From an uncultured Bacteroidales bacterium (GTDB lineage Bacteria; Bacteroidota; Bacteroidia; Bacteroidales; WCHB1-69), in NCBI GenBank assembly GCA_905233625.1, contig CAJOFJ010000010.1:1-64000 (forward strand): a stretch of 64,000 nt of DNA, in the 5' to 3' direction. Below are positions 54,817 through 63,747 of this stretch, piece by piece; position 1 is the stretch's first letter; the number at the start of each line of letters is the position of its first letter. Below the pieces are notes generated by a model. The model was not told the DNA's origin, did no database searches, and saw nothing but the letters and a program-made list of their open reading frames with translations. Both the position numbers and the translations under genes were made by a program.

Positions 54817-57342
54817 TTATTTATCATAGACAATCATGTTCTTCTCTTTATCGATGGTGTATTTGCCCCAAGCATCGGTGATAAAAGCATCACCGATAAC
54901 GAAATCAGCGGGCAGACCTTTCTTCACGATGACCTTCACATTTTCATCATAATCATCACCCACACGCAACTCTTCAAGATACAAGATTGCGTTCTCTGTG
55001 ATGGAACCGTCTTCCTTGTTGATAGCGGTTTCCACATCCTCGAAATCGTTAGCCTTGATAATCATGTCTTTCAACAGACGGGAAGCCAATGTATAACTGA
55101 TAAATACCTCATTGGAGTTCTCACCAATACGGAATTTGAAAGACTTGTTGTTGGCAATACAGTTGCCTTCCACAGTATTATCGGTAACCGTTACCGGCAC
55201 CGTACGACGCTGCACCACTGCAATAGCGCTGCTGGTACCGTGAGCGGCAGCAATTTCGTCGCTTGACGGCACATAGTCAGTACGCAACACGATGAACTCG
55301 GTACGACGGTTCAAAGCGTTAGCAGCTTCCTGCTCAGCCTTAGGTAATGAGAGGATGTATTCCTCTGTCAGCACCGTTCCCTTGGGATAGAAATATTGCT
55401 TACCCTGATAAGTGTACGTATAATTTTTCTCAAATTTACGGGGACTATATTCACCATAACCTTTAGCCACGATACGACCCGGTGCAATACCCTTCTCGTT
55501 GACGAGGAAGTCCACACAAGTCTGGGCACGGTTCTGAGACAAAATCTCATTCTTTTCATCAGAGTCACGGTAGTCGGTATGAGATCTCAACTCAACCACC
55601 AAAGTCGGGTTCTTCACCATAATGTCATACAAGTACATCAGAGAGTCCTTATACTGTGGTTTCAGATCCCATTTTGCCAAATCGTACAGAATTTCCGGCA
55701 GCACGATAGGTTCGGTTGGAATCGGGTCAAGAACGAAATCCTGTTTCAGGTCTGTATTCTCGCTCAGACCGATAGTAGTCTGTGTGGCGGTATTGTTTTC
55801 TTCCCAATATTTCGGTTTGGTCACACGAATATTGTAAGTGGTATTGCCCAAAATTTTGGTTTTGTCGAAGAAATAATAACCTTTCACATCGGTAGTGGTC
55901 TTGTAGGAAGTACCATCGGAACCGATAATCTCCACCTCAGCACCGTCAATATACTGCAAAGTAACGGCATCCTTCACATAACCGGCGAGTGTGTAAACCA
56001 GCGGACGGAGGACGAAATAATAGATATCGTCGCCACCACGGCCACCGGGACGATTAGAGGAGAAATAACCCTTTGCAAGGTATGGTGATTTGGACTTGGG
56101 ATCCAAAGACTCATTGTCATCGAAAATCATACCGATTTCATCCCAGCATGAATTGATAGGCACCATCATATTCTCAGCGGGTTGGAATTGTCCGTCTTTC
56201 AGCTCAGACACGAAAATATCGAGACCGCCCATACCGGGATGACCGTCAGAGGAAAAATACAGCTCATTATCCCCACGCATAGTCGGGAACACTTCCTGTC
56301 CTGCCGTATTAACATTAGGTCCGAGGTTGGTGATATTGCCGAATTTAGCGGATTTTTTCGCACGGGTAGCCTTATAGATATCGTAGCCACCCAAACCACC
56401 TGGACGGTTGGAAGCGAAATAGATGGTCAGCTCATCAGGCATGATGAATGGATGCACGTAGTTGAAAGAATCCGGACCGAGCACCACTTTTTCGGGTTCG
56501 CCCCATGATTTGCCTTTTTTCTGCGAAACATAAATATAGCAGCCATAGACCACTTTCTTGTCTTGCGGGCACTTGGTCAGATACAGGGCAGTACCTTTCT
56601 TGTTGGCAGAAGCTTCACCCTCGTTGACACCGGAATTCAGGGTTTCGCCTTCATCCAAAGGAGTCACTGGCGACCACTCACCGGGCCATGCGGTATTCTT
56701 ACTCTTCGGCTTGTCCGATTTGTAGATATCGGAAAATGAAGCACCCGTCCACTGGTCGGTACCCTTGCCTGTTGAACCATCACGATTAGAGGTAAAAATC
56801 AGCTGATTTTGTTTTTCCGGATTACCCCATCTGATGGCCCATTCGTCCTGCTTGGTATTGAATTTCTTCAGGTTTTCCACCTCATAGCGAGTGGGGTTTT
56901 CGGACCAGGTTTTCGACTTTTTGCATCCTTCAATTCGCTCATCGACTCTGGTATCTTCCGGAGCACGCTTTTTGTAATTGTTGTAATACTTGAGAGCTTG
57001 GTCATATTCGCCTCTGAGATTATAAATACTACCCAAATGGAAAAGGATAATCGGATTATCTTTCTGGTAGTTTTTCTTCTCCAGACGCAAATACTGTTGC
57101 TCTGCTTTTTTCAAGTCGCCCATTATGCGATAGCACTCAGCGATTTGGAAAGTTACACGCTGAACCTCGACACGGTTCTTGCTGATTTTCTTGATACCCT
57201 TCTTGTAATCTTCCAGTGCTTTTTCGTACTTGCAGTGTTTGAAGGAATAGTCGGCATCACGCAACGGAGACTGTGCTTTCAACCCTCCAATTGTCAAGAA
57301 AACAACCGACAAGAAAACGATAAACGACTTGTATATTTTCAT
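54817..57342 (-). CDS. PorE-like OmpA-family protein with degenerate aspartic protease-like domain
   Basis: The 841-residue protein starts with a signal peptide (MKIYKSFIVFLSVVFLTIGG...). It continues with TPR helices (about 30-130), a PD40/WD40-like propeller (about 165-430, FTSNRDGSTGKGTDQW, YFASNRPGGLGGYDIY, YFSSDGHPGMGGLDIF), a carboxypeptidase-regulatory-like domain (about 445-520) and an OmpA peptidoglycan-binding domain (about 535-690, ELRSHTDYRDSDEKNEILSQ). This order matches PorE-type T9SS envelope proteins. After it comes an extra domain of about 125 residues that resembles the retropepsin-like aspartic proteases of Bacteroidota. The expected DTGA is replaced by GENSNE, so it should be inactive. 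I start at 57342, six codons inside the longest frame. Confidence 0.87.
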   Translation of the reverse strand: MKIYKSFIVFLSVVFLTIGGLKAQSPLRDADYSFKHCKYEKALEDYKKGIKKISKNRVEVQRVTFQIAECYRIMGDLKKAEQQYLRLEKKNYQKDNPIILFHLGSIYNLRGEYDQALKYYNNYKKRAPEDTRVDERIEGCKKSKTWSENPTRYEVENLKKFNTKQDEWAIRWGNPEKQNQLIFTSNRDGSTGKGTDQWTGASFSDIYKSDKPKSKNTAWPGEWSPVTPLDEGETLNSGVNEGEASANKKGTALYLTKCPQDKKVVYGCYIYVSQKKGKSWGEPEKVVLGPDSFNYVHPFIMPDELTIYFASNRPGGLGGYDIYKATRAKKSAKFGNITNLGPNVNTAGQEVFPTMRGDNELYFSSDGHPGMGGLDIFVSELKDGQFQPAENMMVPINSCWDEIGMIFDDNESLDPKSKSPYLAKGYFSSNRPGGRGGDDIYYFVLRPLVYTLAGYVKDAVTLQYIDGAEVEIIGSDGTSYKTTTDVKGYYFFDKTKILGNTTYNIRVTKPKYWEENNTATQTTIGLSENTDLKQDFVLDPIPTEPIVLPEILYDLAKWDLKPQYKDSLMYLYDIMVKNPTLVVELRSHTDYRDSDEKNEILSQNRAQTCVDFLVNEKGIAPGRIVAKGYGEYSPRKFEKNYTYTYQGKQYFYPKGTVLTEEYILSLPKAEQEAANALNRRTEFIVLRTDYVPSSDEIAAAHGTSSAIAVVQRRTVPVTVTDNTVEGNCIANNKSFKFRIGENSNEVFISYTLASRLLKDMIIKANDFEDVETAINKEDGSITENAILYLEELRVGDDYDENVKVIVKKGLPADFVIGDAFITDAWGKYTIDKEKNMIVYDK

Positions 57343-57382
57343 AAGATTACAATATTTCAAAATTGAGGGTGCTAAATTAAAA

Positions 57383-57423
57383 AAAATAATTGAGAAAACG
57401 AACGCCTTCTCAATTATTTTTTT
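57383..57423 (-). terminator. Terminator of secDF
   Basis: Stem AATAATTGAGAA/TTCTCAATTATT, loop of about 10 nt and T run on the minus strand, right after the secDF stop codon. It makes the PorE-like gene a separate transcript. Confidence 0.88.
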
Positions 57424-57431
57424 GATTTTTT

Positions 57432-60400
57432 TTATTTCAACTCAACCTTCGCTCTGTTGATGTTCTTCTTTGATCTTAACATATCGTATGCCAAGGGGTT
57501 GGATACGAAGATACCTGAATAGGTACCAATCAAGATACCGGCGAACATTGCGAAGACGAAGCCACGGATCACCTCACCACCGAAGATGAAGATAGCGAGC
57601 AATACCACGAGGGTAGTACCACCGGTATTCACCGTACGGCCCAATGTGCTGTTGATAGCGGCGTTGAAGTTGTCATAGTTATCACGTTTCGGGTACAGAG
57701 CCAAGTTCTCACGAACACGGTCGAAGATGATTACGACGTTGTTGATAGAGTAACCGATTACCGTCAGGATAGCAGCGATGAAGGACTGGTCAATTTCCAT
57801 AGAGAACGGCATCACCTTGTAGAACAAGGAGAACAAACCGATGGTCAGCAAGGAGTCGTGAACCAAAGCGATCACACCACCCATACCAAACTGCCAGTTC
57901 TTGAAACGGATAGCAATGTAGATGAAAATCAGCACGAGGGAAACCAAAACGGCCCAGATAGCATCCCACAGCAATTCGCTTGCGATGGTGGGCTGCACTT
58001 TCTGAGAGCTCTGGATACCACGAGGATCAACCTGCTGAGTAAATTCAGACTCTGTGATAGAAGTTTTCTGATAGAAACCCTTCAACGCATTGTACAATTT
58101 CTTTTCACATTCTTTATCCACAGCGGGATCATTGCTGTCAATCTTATAGTTAGTAGTGATACGAACCTGATCGTTACCACCGAAAGTTTTCACTTCGGGG
58201 TTACCACCGAATTCCTGTGCAACAGCTGAACGAACCTCGTTGGTCTTCACATCCTGGTCGAAACGAACCACATAGTTTCTACCACCGGTAAAGTCGATAC
58301 CCGGCTGCAGTTTCAAAGTGAAGAATGAAATCAGAGAAATGACAATCAACGTACCTGAGATAGCGTAGCATATTTTTCTCACTTTCAAGAAATCGAAATG
58401 AGCGTTTCTGAAAGTATTCATCGTATACTTGTTACCGAAGGTAATTTCTTTACCCTTAGCCAGACGTCTTTCAAAAATCAGACGGGCAACGAAGATAGCG
58501 GTGAACAAGGAGGACAGGATACCGATAGCCAGCGTAGTTGCGAAACCCTGAACAGGACCTGAACCGAAGATGTACAGGATGATAGCGGTAATCAAGGTAG
58601 TGACGTTACCGTCGATGATAGCGGAGTAGGCATTTTTGTAACCTTCATCCACTGCCACTCTGCTGCCCTTGCCGGCACGCATTTCCTCACGGACACGCTC
58701 GAAAATCAACACGTTGGCATCCACAGCCATACCCAAGGTCAACACCAAACCGGCGATACCTGGCAGGGTGAGTACTGCACCCAGAGAAGCAAGCACACCC
58801 ATGATAAAGAACACGTTGGTGAACAAAGCAATATCGGCCACCCAACCAGCGCGGTTATAATAAAGAATCATATAAATAAGTACCAGCACGAATGCCAATA
58901 CGAAGGACAGCAAACCTGAACGGATAGATTCCTTACCCAAGGTAGGACCAACCACTTCGGACTGTACGATGTTGACCTGAGCTTCGAGGTTACCGGAATT
59001 CAACACAGTAGCCAAGTCCTTAGCCTCATCGATGGTGAAGTTACCGGAAATTTCAGAATTACCATTAGGAATTTCACTGCGGATGCTCGGATAAGAATAT
59101 ACGAAGTTATCCAACACGATAGCAATGCAAGTTACCTTAGATTTATTATCTACGGCAGCGCGGGTAATTTTACGCCATTCGTCGGAAGCCTGATCTTCCA
59201 TTGACATGGTCACCACCACGCGGTTGTTCTGGTCCACATCCTGACGGGCGGAACGCACCACGCGGGCACCGCCAATAGTTTCGGAACTCAACTTCGGTCC
59301 TATACGGTCATTGTTCTTTTTCAAAGGAACCAGCGGCATAGCGTTGTTGAAACGTTTCTCAGCGGAACCCCAGTAGAATACGGCGTTCTTGTCACCAAGA
59401 ATACGCTGCAGTTCGGACAACATAGCATCAATAGCCTTTATATCAGCTTCCTTAAAATAGCCGATCACCAGACCATCGGTACCGGCAACAGCCTTGCTCA
59501 TGATAGCACCCATGCGGGTATCCACTTCTTCGTCTTCATCTTCATCCTCTTCTGCGGCGCCCAATTGAGCTTCCAAAGCATTCACTTCAGACGCAGTAGT
59601 ATCGTTTTCAACAGTCTGAGTAGCAGCGGCCAGCTGTTCAGCAGCCTCTTCTTTGGCTTTCAACTCCTTGGCCAACTGTACATCAGCCTCATAGAAACGC
59701 TGTTGAATGGATTTGCCGTTCACCGGGTCGTTATACACTTCCCAGAACTCCAATTTTGCGGTGCTCTTCAAAAGGTCGGTCACACGCTCGGGTTCCTTGA
59801 TACCAGGAAGTTCCACGAGGATACGGCCACCCTGCAGACGCTGGAGGTTAGGCTGAGCCACACCGAAGCGGTCGATACGGGTACGCAAAATCTTGAAAGT
59901 ACGGTCAACGATTTCGCTGGACTCGGTTTTGATGAAGCTTACAATCTGTTCATCGCTGGCATTCTTGATACCTGAACGCTCGCCGAAATAAGTGCGGAGG
60001 TTGGCATTTTCGAGACCAAGAGCTGCTTTCTCCTGGTTGAAAGTATTCACGAAAATATCGATAAAATCACCACCATCGGCAGTATATTTGGCATTGGCCT
60101 TTTCGAAGGTGTTGGTGAACAACTGGTCTTCGGTGTTGACAGCCAAGCTCTGCACCACGTCAGGAATAGAGATTTCGAGGGTCACATTCATACCACCCTT
60201 CAAGTCCAAACCCAGGTTAACTTCTTTGTATTTGCAGTCCTTGTAAGTATTTCCCAAATAAATGACAGAGTCATTCATGTTGGAGAGATAATACTGTTCT
60301 CTGCTGGACAACAAAGAGTCAACGAGGTAATTCTCACGCATCACGTCACCGTTAGCGGCTTTCTTCACTTCTTCGATGGCAGTGGGGTCATTGGCAAAAG

Positions 60401-60509
60401 CCTTGGCTTTCTGTCCTACACGCCAAGTTACGAAGGAAAATGACAAACAATACAAGCAAACTAATGCAATAAGTATTGTAAAAAACAGAATTAAACCTTT
60501 GTTACGCAT
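57432..60509 (-). CDS. secDF: Protein translocase SecDF fusion
   Basis: The 1025-residue protein joins SecD and SecF, as usual in Bacteroidota, and uses the proton gradient to pull proteins through SecYEG. SecD has its first membrane helix at 5-25, then GLDLKGGMNVTLEI (DLKGG at 102-106) and a large periplasmic part with a very acidic insert (EEDEDEDEEVD, near 315). Its helix bundle (LSFVLAFVLVLIYMILYY) follows. SecF starts near 700, with PGIDFTGG at about 733 and its own five helices. Gene order beside nadK and the PorE-like gene shows no functional link. Confidence 0.96.
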   Translation of the reverse strand: MRNKGLILFFTILIALVCLYCLSFSFVTWRVGQKAKAFANDPTAIEEVKKAANGDVMRENYLVDSLLSSREQYYLSNMNDSVIYLGNTYKDCKYKEVNLGLDLKGGMNVTLEISIPDVVQSLAVNTEDQLFTNTFEKANAKYTADGGDFIDIFVNTFNQEKAALGLENANLRTYFGERSGIKNASDEQIVSFIKTESSEIVDRTFKILRTRIDRFGVAQPNLQRLQGGRILVELPGIKEPERVTDLLKSTAKLEFWEVYNDPVNGKSIQQRFYEADVQLAKELKAKEEAAEQLAAATQTVENDTTASEVNALEAQLGAAEEDEDEDEEVDTRMGAIMSKAVAGTDGLVIGYFKEADIKAIDAMLSELQRILGDKNAVFYWGSAEKRFNNAMPLVPLKKNNDRIGPKLSSETIGGARVVRSARQDVDQNNRVVVTMSMEDQASDEWRKITRAAVDNKSKVTCIAIVLDNFVYSYPSIRSEIPNGNSEISGNFTIDEAKDLATVLNSGNLEAQVNIVQSEVVGPTLGKESIRSGLLSFVLAFVLVLIYMILYYNRAGWVADIALFTNVFFIMGVLASLGAVLTLPGIAGLVLTLGMAVDANVLIFERVREEMRAGKGSRVAVDEGYKNAYSAIIDGNVTTLITAIILYIFGSGPVQGFATTLAIGILSSLFTAIFVARLIFERRLAKGKEITFGNKYTMNTFRNAHFDFLKVRKICYAISGTLIVISLISFFTLKLQPGIDFTGGRNYVVRFDQDVKTNEVRSAVAQEFGGNPEVKTFGGNDQVRITTNYKIDSNDPAVDKECEKKLYNALKGFYQKTSITESEFTQQVDPRGIQSSQKVQPTIASELLWDAIWAVLVSLVLIFIYIAIRFKNWQFGMGGVIALVHDSLLTIGLFSLFYKVMPFSMEIDQSFIAAILTVIGYSINNVVIIFDRVRENLALYPKRDNYDNFNAAINSTLGRTVNTGGTTLVVLLAIFIFGGEVIRGFVFAMFAGILIGTYSGIFVSNPLAYDMLRSKKNINRAKVELK

Positions 60510-60570
60510 TGTTTTATTTATTTGATTATTAATAATTTAGATTTATTCACCATAGTAAAATTTTAGCTTG

Positions 60571-60600
60571 CAAATATACAAAATATATTGATATGTGCAA
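60571..60600 (-). promoter_or_regulatory. secDF promoter with -7 and -33 elements
   Basis: Minus-strand TATATTTG (60571-60578) has TTG at 60598-60600, 19 bp upstream. The leader is about 55 nt. Confidence 0.7.
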
Positions 60601-60639
60601 GGATTATTTTAAAATAAGTTTTAGGAAGGGATTTTAGGG

Positions 60640-60960
60640 TGCGGGGAGACGCTCACTCCGTTCGCTCGGGGAGTTTCGCACTATCGTGCTCAAGGGGAGA
60701 CATTCGCTTCGCTCACTCGGGGAGACATGCACTGCGTGCATTCGGGGAGTCGTACACTGCGTGTACTCGGTGAGACGAGAAGGCGATAAGACGATAAGAC
60801 ATGCACTGCGTGTACTCGGGAAGACGGAGAGACGAGAAGACGAGAAGACAGGGAGACAATATCGTATAACCGAATCGTATAACCGAGCGAACGAAGTGAG
60901 CGACTTCACGAGCGAGCAAAGCGAGCGTCTCCCCAAACGAACGAAGTGAGTGTCTTCCCG
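60640..60960. repeat. Longest octamer/17-mer element (about 320 bp)
   Basis: The left arm alternates ggggagac-type octamers with 17-base cassettes: gctcactccgttcgctc, attcgcttcgctcactc, atgcactgcgtgcattc and gtacactgcgtgtactc. Octamers gagaaggc, gataagac, gggaagac, gagaagac and agggagac follow. After the centre (gtataacc words) the right arm carries gagcgaacgaagtgagc, gacttcac, gagcgagcaaagcgagc and gtctcccc. It ends about 5 nt before the nadK stop codon. Apparent reading frames here are repeat translations. Confidence 0.88.
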
Positions 60961-60962
60961 TT

Positions 60963-61832
60963 CTATACCAGATTCCGTTTGTCAATGCCCCAGAGCAGTT
61001 TCTCACGAATAATCCGATAGAAATCTGTATCCCTGAAAATAACGGTTCTGATATAGAATTTCTCCTTGGAAATACTCAATTCCACAGGATTCTCCACCAC
61101 CACACGGTGAGAGTCGAGAGCCAGCGAGAAGGTGTTGTTCCGGCTTTCCACCACGATGCGAATATCCTCGTCGGCGGAGATGACCATGGGACGGACCGCC
61201 AAAGTGTGTGATGCAATAGGCGTAAGCACATTCACATTGGCATCGGGTACAATAATAGGACCGCCGCAGCTCATCGAATAGGCCGTAGAGCCCGTCGGTG
61301 TGGCAATAATCAATCCATCGCCCCAATAAGTATTCACCGGTTTGCCGCCCACCCACACTTTGATAGCATTGATGGAGTTCTCGTCGGAGGTGCGCACGGT
61401 GATGTCATTCAGTGCGAAATAAGAGTCCAGATTCAATGGTTCCGAGCAGTCGAGATGCAGGAGAAAACGGTTTTCGATGACATATTTGCCCTCCAACAGC
61501 AGGTTCAGGCACTCAACATAATTCTGGCGGTTGATGGTCGTCAGGAAGCCCACCCTGCCTGTGTTAATACCCACCAGCGGAATATTCAAATCGCCCACCA
61601 AATTGGCCGCATCGATATAAGTACCATCGCCGCCAAAAGAAAGGAGGAAATCCACTTGCCAAGAGGCTAATTCCTCATGTGTGGCAAAAACAGAAGACAT
61701 CCGGTCACCGGCACACTCACAGTGCTTGTGCAACAACAGCTCGCAGCCTTTATTCTTCAAAGCCGCAAGCACCTCTTGAATAAAGAGGGCGTCATCACCG
61801 TCGCACTGGCGACTGTAAACCGCGAATCTCAC
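60963..61832 (-). CDS. nadK: NAD kinase
   Basis: The 289-residue enzyme phosphorylates NAD to NADP. LLSFGGDGTYIDAAN carries the GGDG motif, and NTGRVGFLTTI and YWGDGLIIATPTGSTAYSMS carry the nucleotide-binding residues. The start codon is GTG, and its last base pair region overlaps the buk stop codon (TAGTG), so translation is coupled. The coupling of NADP supply to butyrate kinase expression is probably incidental. Confidence 0.94.
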   Translation of the reverse strand: MRFAVYSRQCDGDDALFIQEVLAALKNKGCELLLHKHCECAGDRMSSVFATHEELASWQVDFLLSFGGDGTYIDAANLVGDLNIPLVGINTGRVGFLTTINRQNYVECLNLLLEGKYVIENRFLLHLDCSEPLNLDSYFALNDITVRTSDENSINAIKVWVGGKPVNTYWGDGLIIATPTGSTAYSMSCGGPIIVPDANVNVLTPIASHTLAVRPMVISADEDIRIVVESRNNTFSLALDSHRVVVENPVELSISKEKFYIRTVIFRDTDFYRIIREKLLWGIDKRNLV

Positions 61833-62905
61833 TATGCGTATTCTTTCACTTGGATTTCGCCATCCAGAATCATGTTGGCGTTCATGGCCAAAGCCTTCAT
61901 TTCATCTTCGCCAGGATAAACGGCTACGGGAGCAATCCAGGAGATGTATTTCTTGATACGGTTCACCACGGGCACACCGTAAGCGATACCGCCGGTCAGG
62001 ATAATCGCGTCCACCTTGCCTTTCAGCACCACAGCAGCCTCGCCGATATACTTGGCCACCTGATAAGCCATAGCTTCTTCCAGCAAATCTGCTTTCTTAT
62101 CACCTTCCAAAGCGGCTTTTTCGATAGCATACGCGTCATTGATGCCGAAATAGGCCACATAACCGCCCTGTCCCACAATCATCTTCTTCACTTCCTCGTA
62201 TGTGTATTTTCCGCTGAAACAAACATCGATAATCTGGTTCATCGGAAGGGTGCCAGAGCGTTCGGGTGAGAACGGACCTTCGCCGTCAAGAGCCTGATTT
62301 ACGTCAATTACGCGGCCTTCCTTGTGGGCACCCACGCTGACACCGCCACCCATGTGTGCCACAATCAGGTTCAAGTCTTCATACTTCTTACCATTGTCAT
62401 TGGCATACATTCTGGAGATGGCTTTCTGATTCAAAGCGTGGAAGATAGACAATCTTTCAAATTTCGGATGACCGGAAATACGGGCCACTTCCTCGAACTC
62501 GTCCACCACCACTGGGTCAGCGATATAAGCCTCTTCCAAACCGATGGATTTGGCAATACTGTCGGCAATCAAGCCACCCAAGTTGCACGCATGCTGGCCG
62601 TTATATCCTTCACGCAAGTGTTTCTTCATCAAATCATTAACACGATACACACCAGAAGTCAAAGGTTTTACCAATCCACCACGACCCATCACCACAGCAA
62701 TATCATCCAAATTGATATTATTGTTTTTCAACTCTTCCAGAATCGTGTTTTTTCTGAAATCATACTGATCGGCAATAGAGCCAAACACGGAAAGCTGTTC
62801 GGTTGAATGTTTGATATTCTTCAAGAAAACCTGCTGCATTTGATCAAAAACGGCGATTTTGGTAGAAGTTGAACCGGGGTTGATAGCTAAGATTAAGTGT
62901 TTCAT
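61832..62905 (-). CDS. buk: Butyrate kinase
   Basis: The 357-residue ASKHA-fold kinase interconverts butyryl phosphate and butyrate with ATP. Signatures are ILAINPGSTSTKIAVFD at the start, VVMGRGGLVKPLTSGVY, LIVAHMGGGVSVGAHKEGR and DGEGPFSPERSG. The length fits Buk, not AckA (about 400). Branched-chain acyl phosphates are also accepted by many members. Phosphate butyryltransferase (ptb), often adjacent, is not in the window. The gene leads a two-gene unit with nadK. Confidence 0.93.
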   Translation of the reverse strand: MKHLILAINPGSTSTKIAVFDQMQQVFLKNIKHSTEQLSVFGSIADQYDFRKNTILEELKNNNINLDDIAVVMGRGGLVKPLTSGVYRVNDLMKKHLREGYNGQHACNLGGLIADSIAKSIGLEEAYIADPVVVDEFEEVARISGHPKFERLSIFHALNQKAISRMYANDNGKKYEDLNLIVAHMGGGVSVGAHKEGRVIDVNQALDGEGPFSPERSGTLPMNQIIDVCFSGKYTYEEVKKMIVGQGGYVAYFGINDAYAIEKAALEGDKKADLLEEAMAYQVAKYIGEAAVVLKGKVDAIILTGGIAYGVPVVNRIKKYISWIAPVAVYPGEDEMKALAMNANMILDGEIQVKEYA

Positions 62906-62939
62906 ATCTATATCGTTTTTTAATTAATATTTCCGTGTG

Positions 62940-62947
62940 CAAAGTTA
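62940..62947 (-). promoter_or_regulatory. -7 element TAACTTTG for buk-nadK
   Basis: Minus-strand TAnnTTTG match about 35 nt before the buk start. Confidence 0.65.
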
Positions 62948-63042
62948 CATAAATATCCTTACAATTTCACCATCTGATGAAATTATTTCTGCTGATATTG
63001 AATTTAATCCGTAGAAACGGGGCATGTCCCAGCTCTACAAAC

Positions 63043-63747
63043 CTATTTGATTCTTGAATATAAATAGCTCACGTACTGACTGTTAGGGTAACACATCGAC
63101 AGCGAATCTGTCAGTGAACGCAGCAAATCGGCATCCTGCTGTTCATCAAAGAATCGTCGATTATTATACCCCTGATAAAAGGCAATCATGGTACTGAACG
63201 AATGCGGGTGTTGCGCAATGAAGGTTCGCAAATACCGCTGATGAGCCTCCACCAGCCTATTATACCGCTGTTCCACTTTACTGCGCACACTGTCATCGTC
63301 CATATAATAATTGTAAACCTGAAGCAGCGTGTCGGTATAACGGGCAAATGCCGCCAATGCGCTATCCAATTCCCACATCAACAGGGCATCTTCCGGTCCG
63401 CTCACGCGATAGGTTGACACCAGCTGGTTGGCATCTGCCTTGATATCAACAGTCTGTCCAGGCCCAACAAGGGTAGAAAAAGCGTTTTCGGGACCGAATG
63501 ACAATTGGTAAAATGCAGGATATGAATCCATTCCATATTGTTCAATAGTATGCGGCTGCACCGTAAAGCGAAATCGATCTCTACGTAACTTGAGAGAATC
63601 CAGAGTCTGCAGGCCTTCGTTGGTCAGCAAAGACAAATACAGCGTCCGTCCTTTCCCATGACTCATTTCCCCTTCAATGCGAACCAGATCTTGACGGGAG
63701 CAAGAAAACAGCGACACACAGAGTAAAAAGATGGCTAATTTTCTCAT
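63043..63747 (-). CDS. DUF4369-like lipoprotein
   Basis: The 234-residue protein starts MRKLAIFLLCVSLFSCSRQD with a lipobox LFSC (Cys16). The next 110 residues (VRIEGEMSHGKGRTLYLSLL, TLDSLKLRRDRFRFTV) fit the DUF4369 domain that often precedes a thioredoxin fold. Here the rest is helical (YNRLVEAHQRYLRTFIAQHP) and no CxxC thioredoxin motif exists. The chosen start overlaps the stop codon of the upstream EEP gene by 4 nt, so translation is probably coupled. Confidence 0.8.
   Translation of the reverse strand: MRKLAIFLLCVSLFSCSRQDLVRIEGEMSHGKGRTLYLSLLTNEGLQTLDSLKLRRDRFRFTVQPHTIEQYGMDSYPAFYQLSFGPENAFSTLVGPGQTVDIKADANQLVSTYRVSGPEDALLMWELDSALAAFARYTDTLLQVYNYYMDDDSVRSKVEQRYNRLVEAHQRYLRTFIAQHPHSFSTMIAFYQGYNNRRFFDEQQDADLLRSLTDSLSMCYPNSQYVSYLYSRIK

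Noticed and set aside
60634-61006. Three open frames with repeated SERSE/ARSACL-type peptides
   Set aside because: They are translations of the octamer/17-mer element and have no start context or domain.
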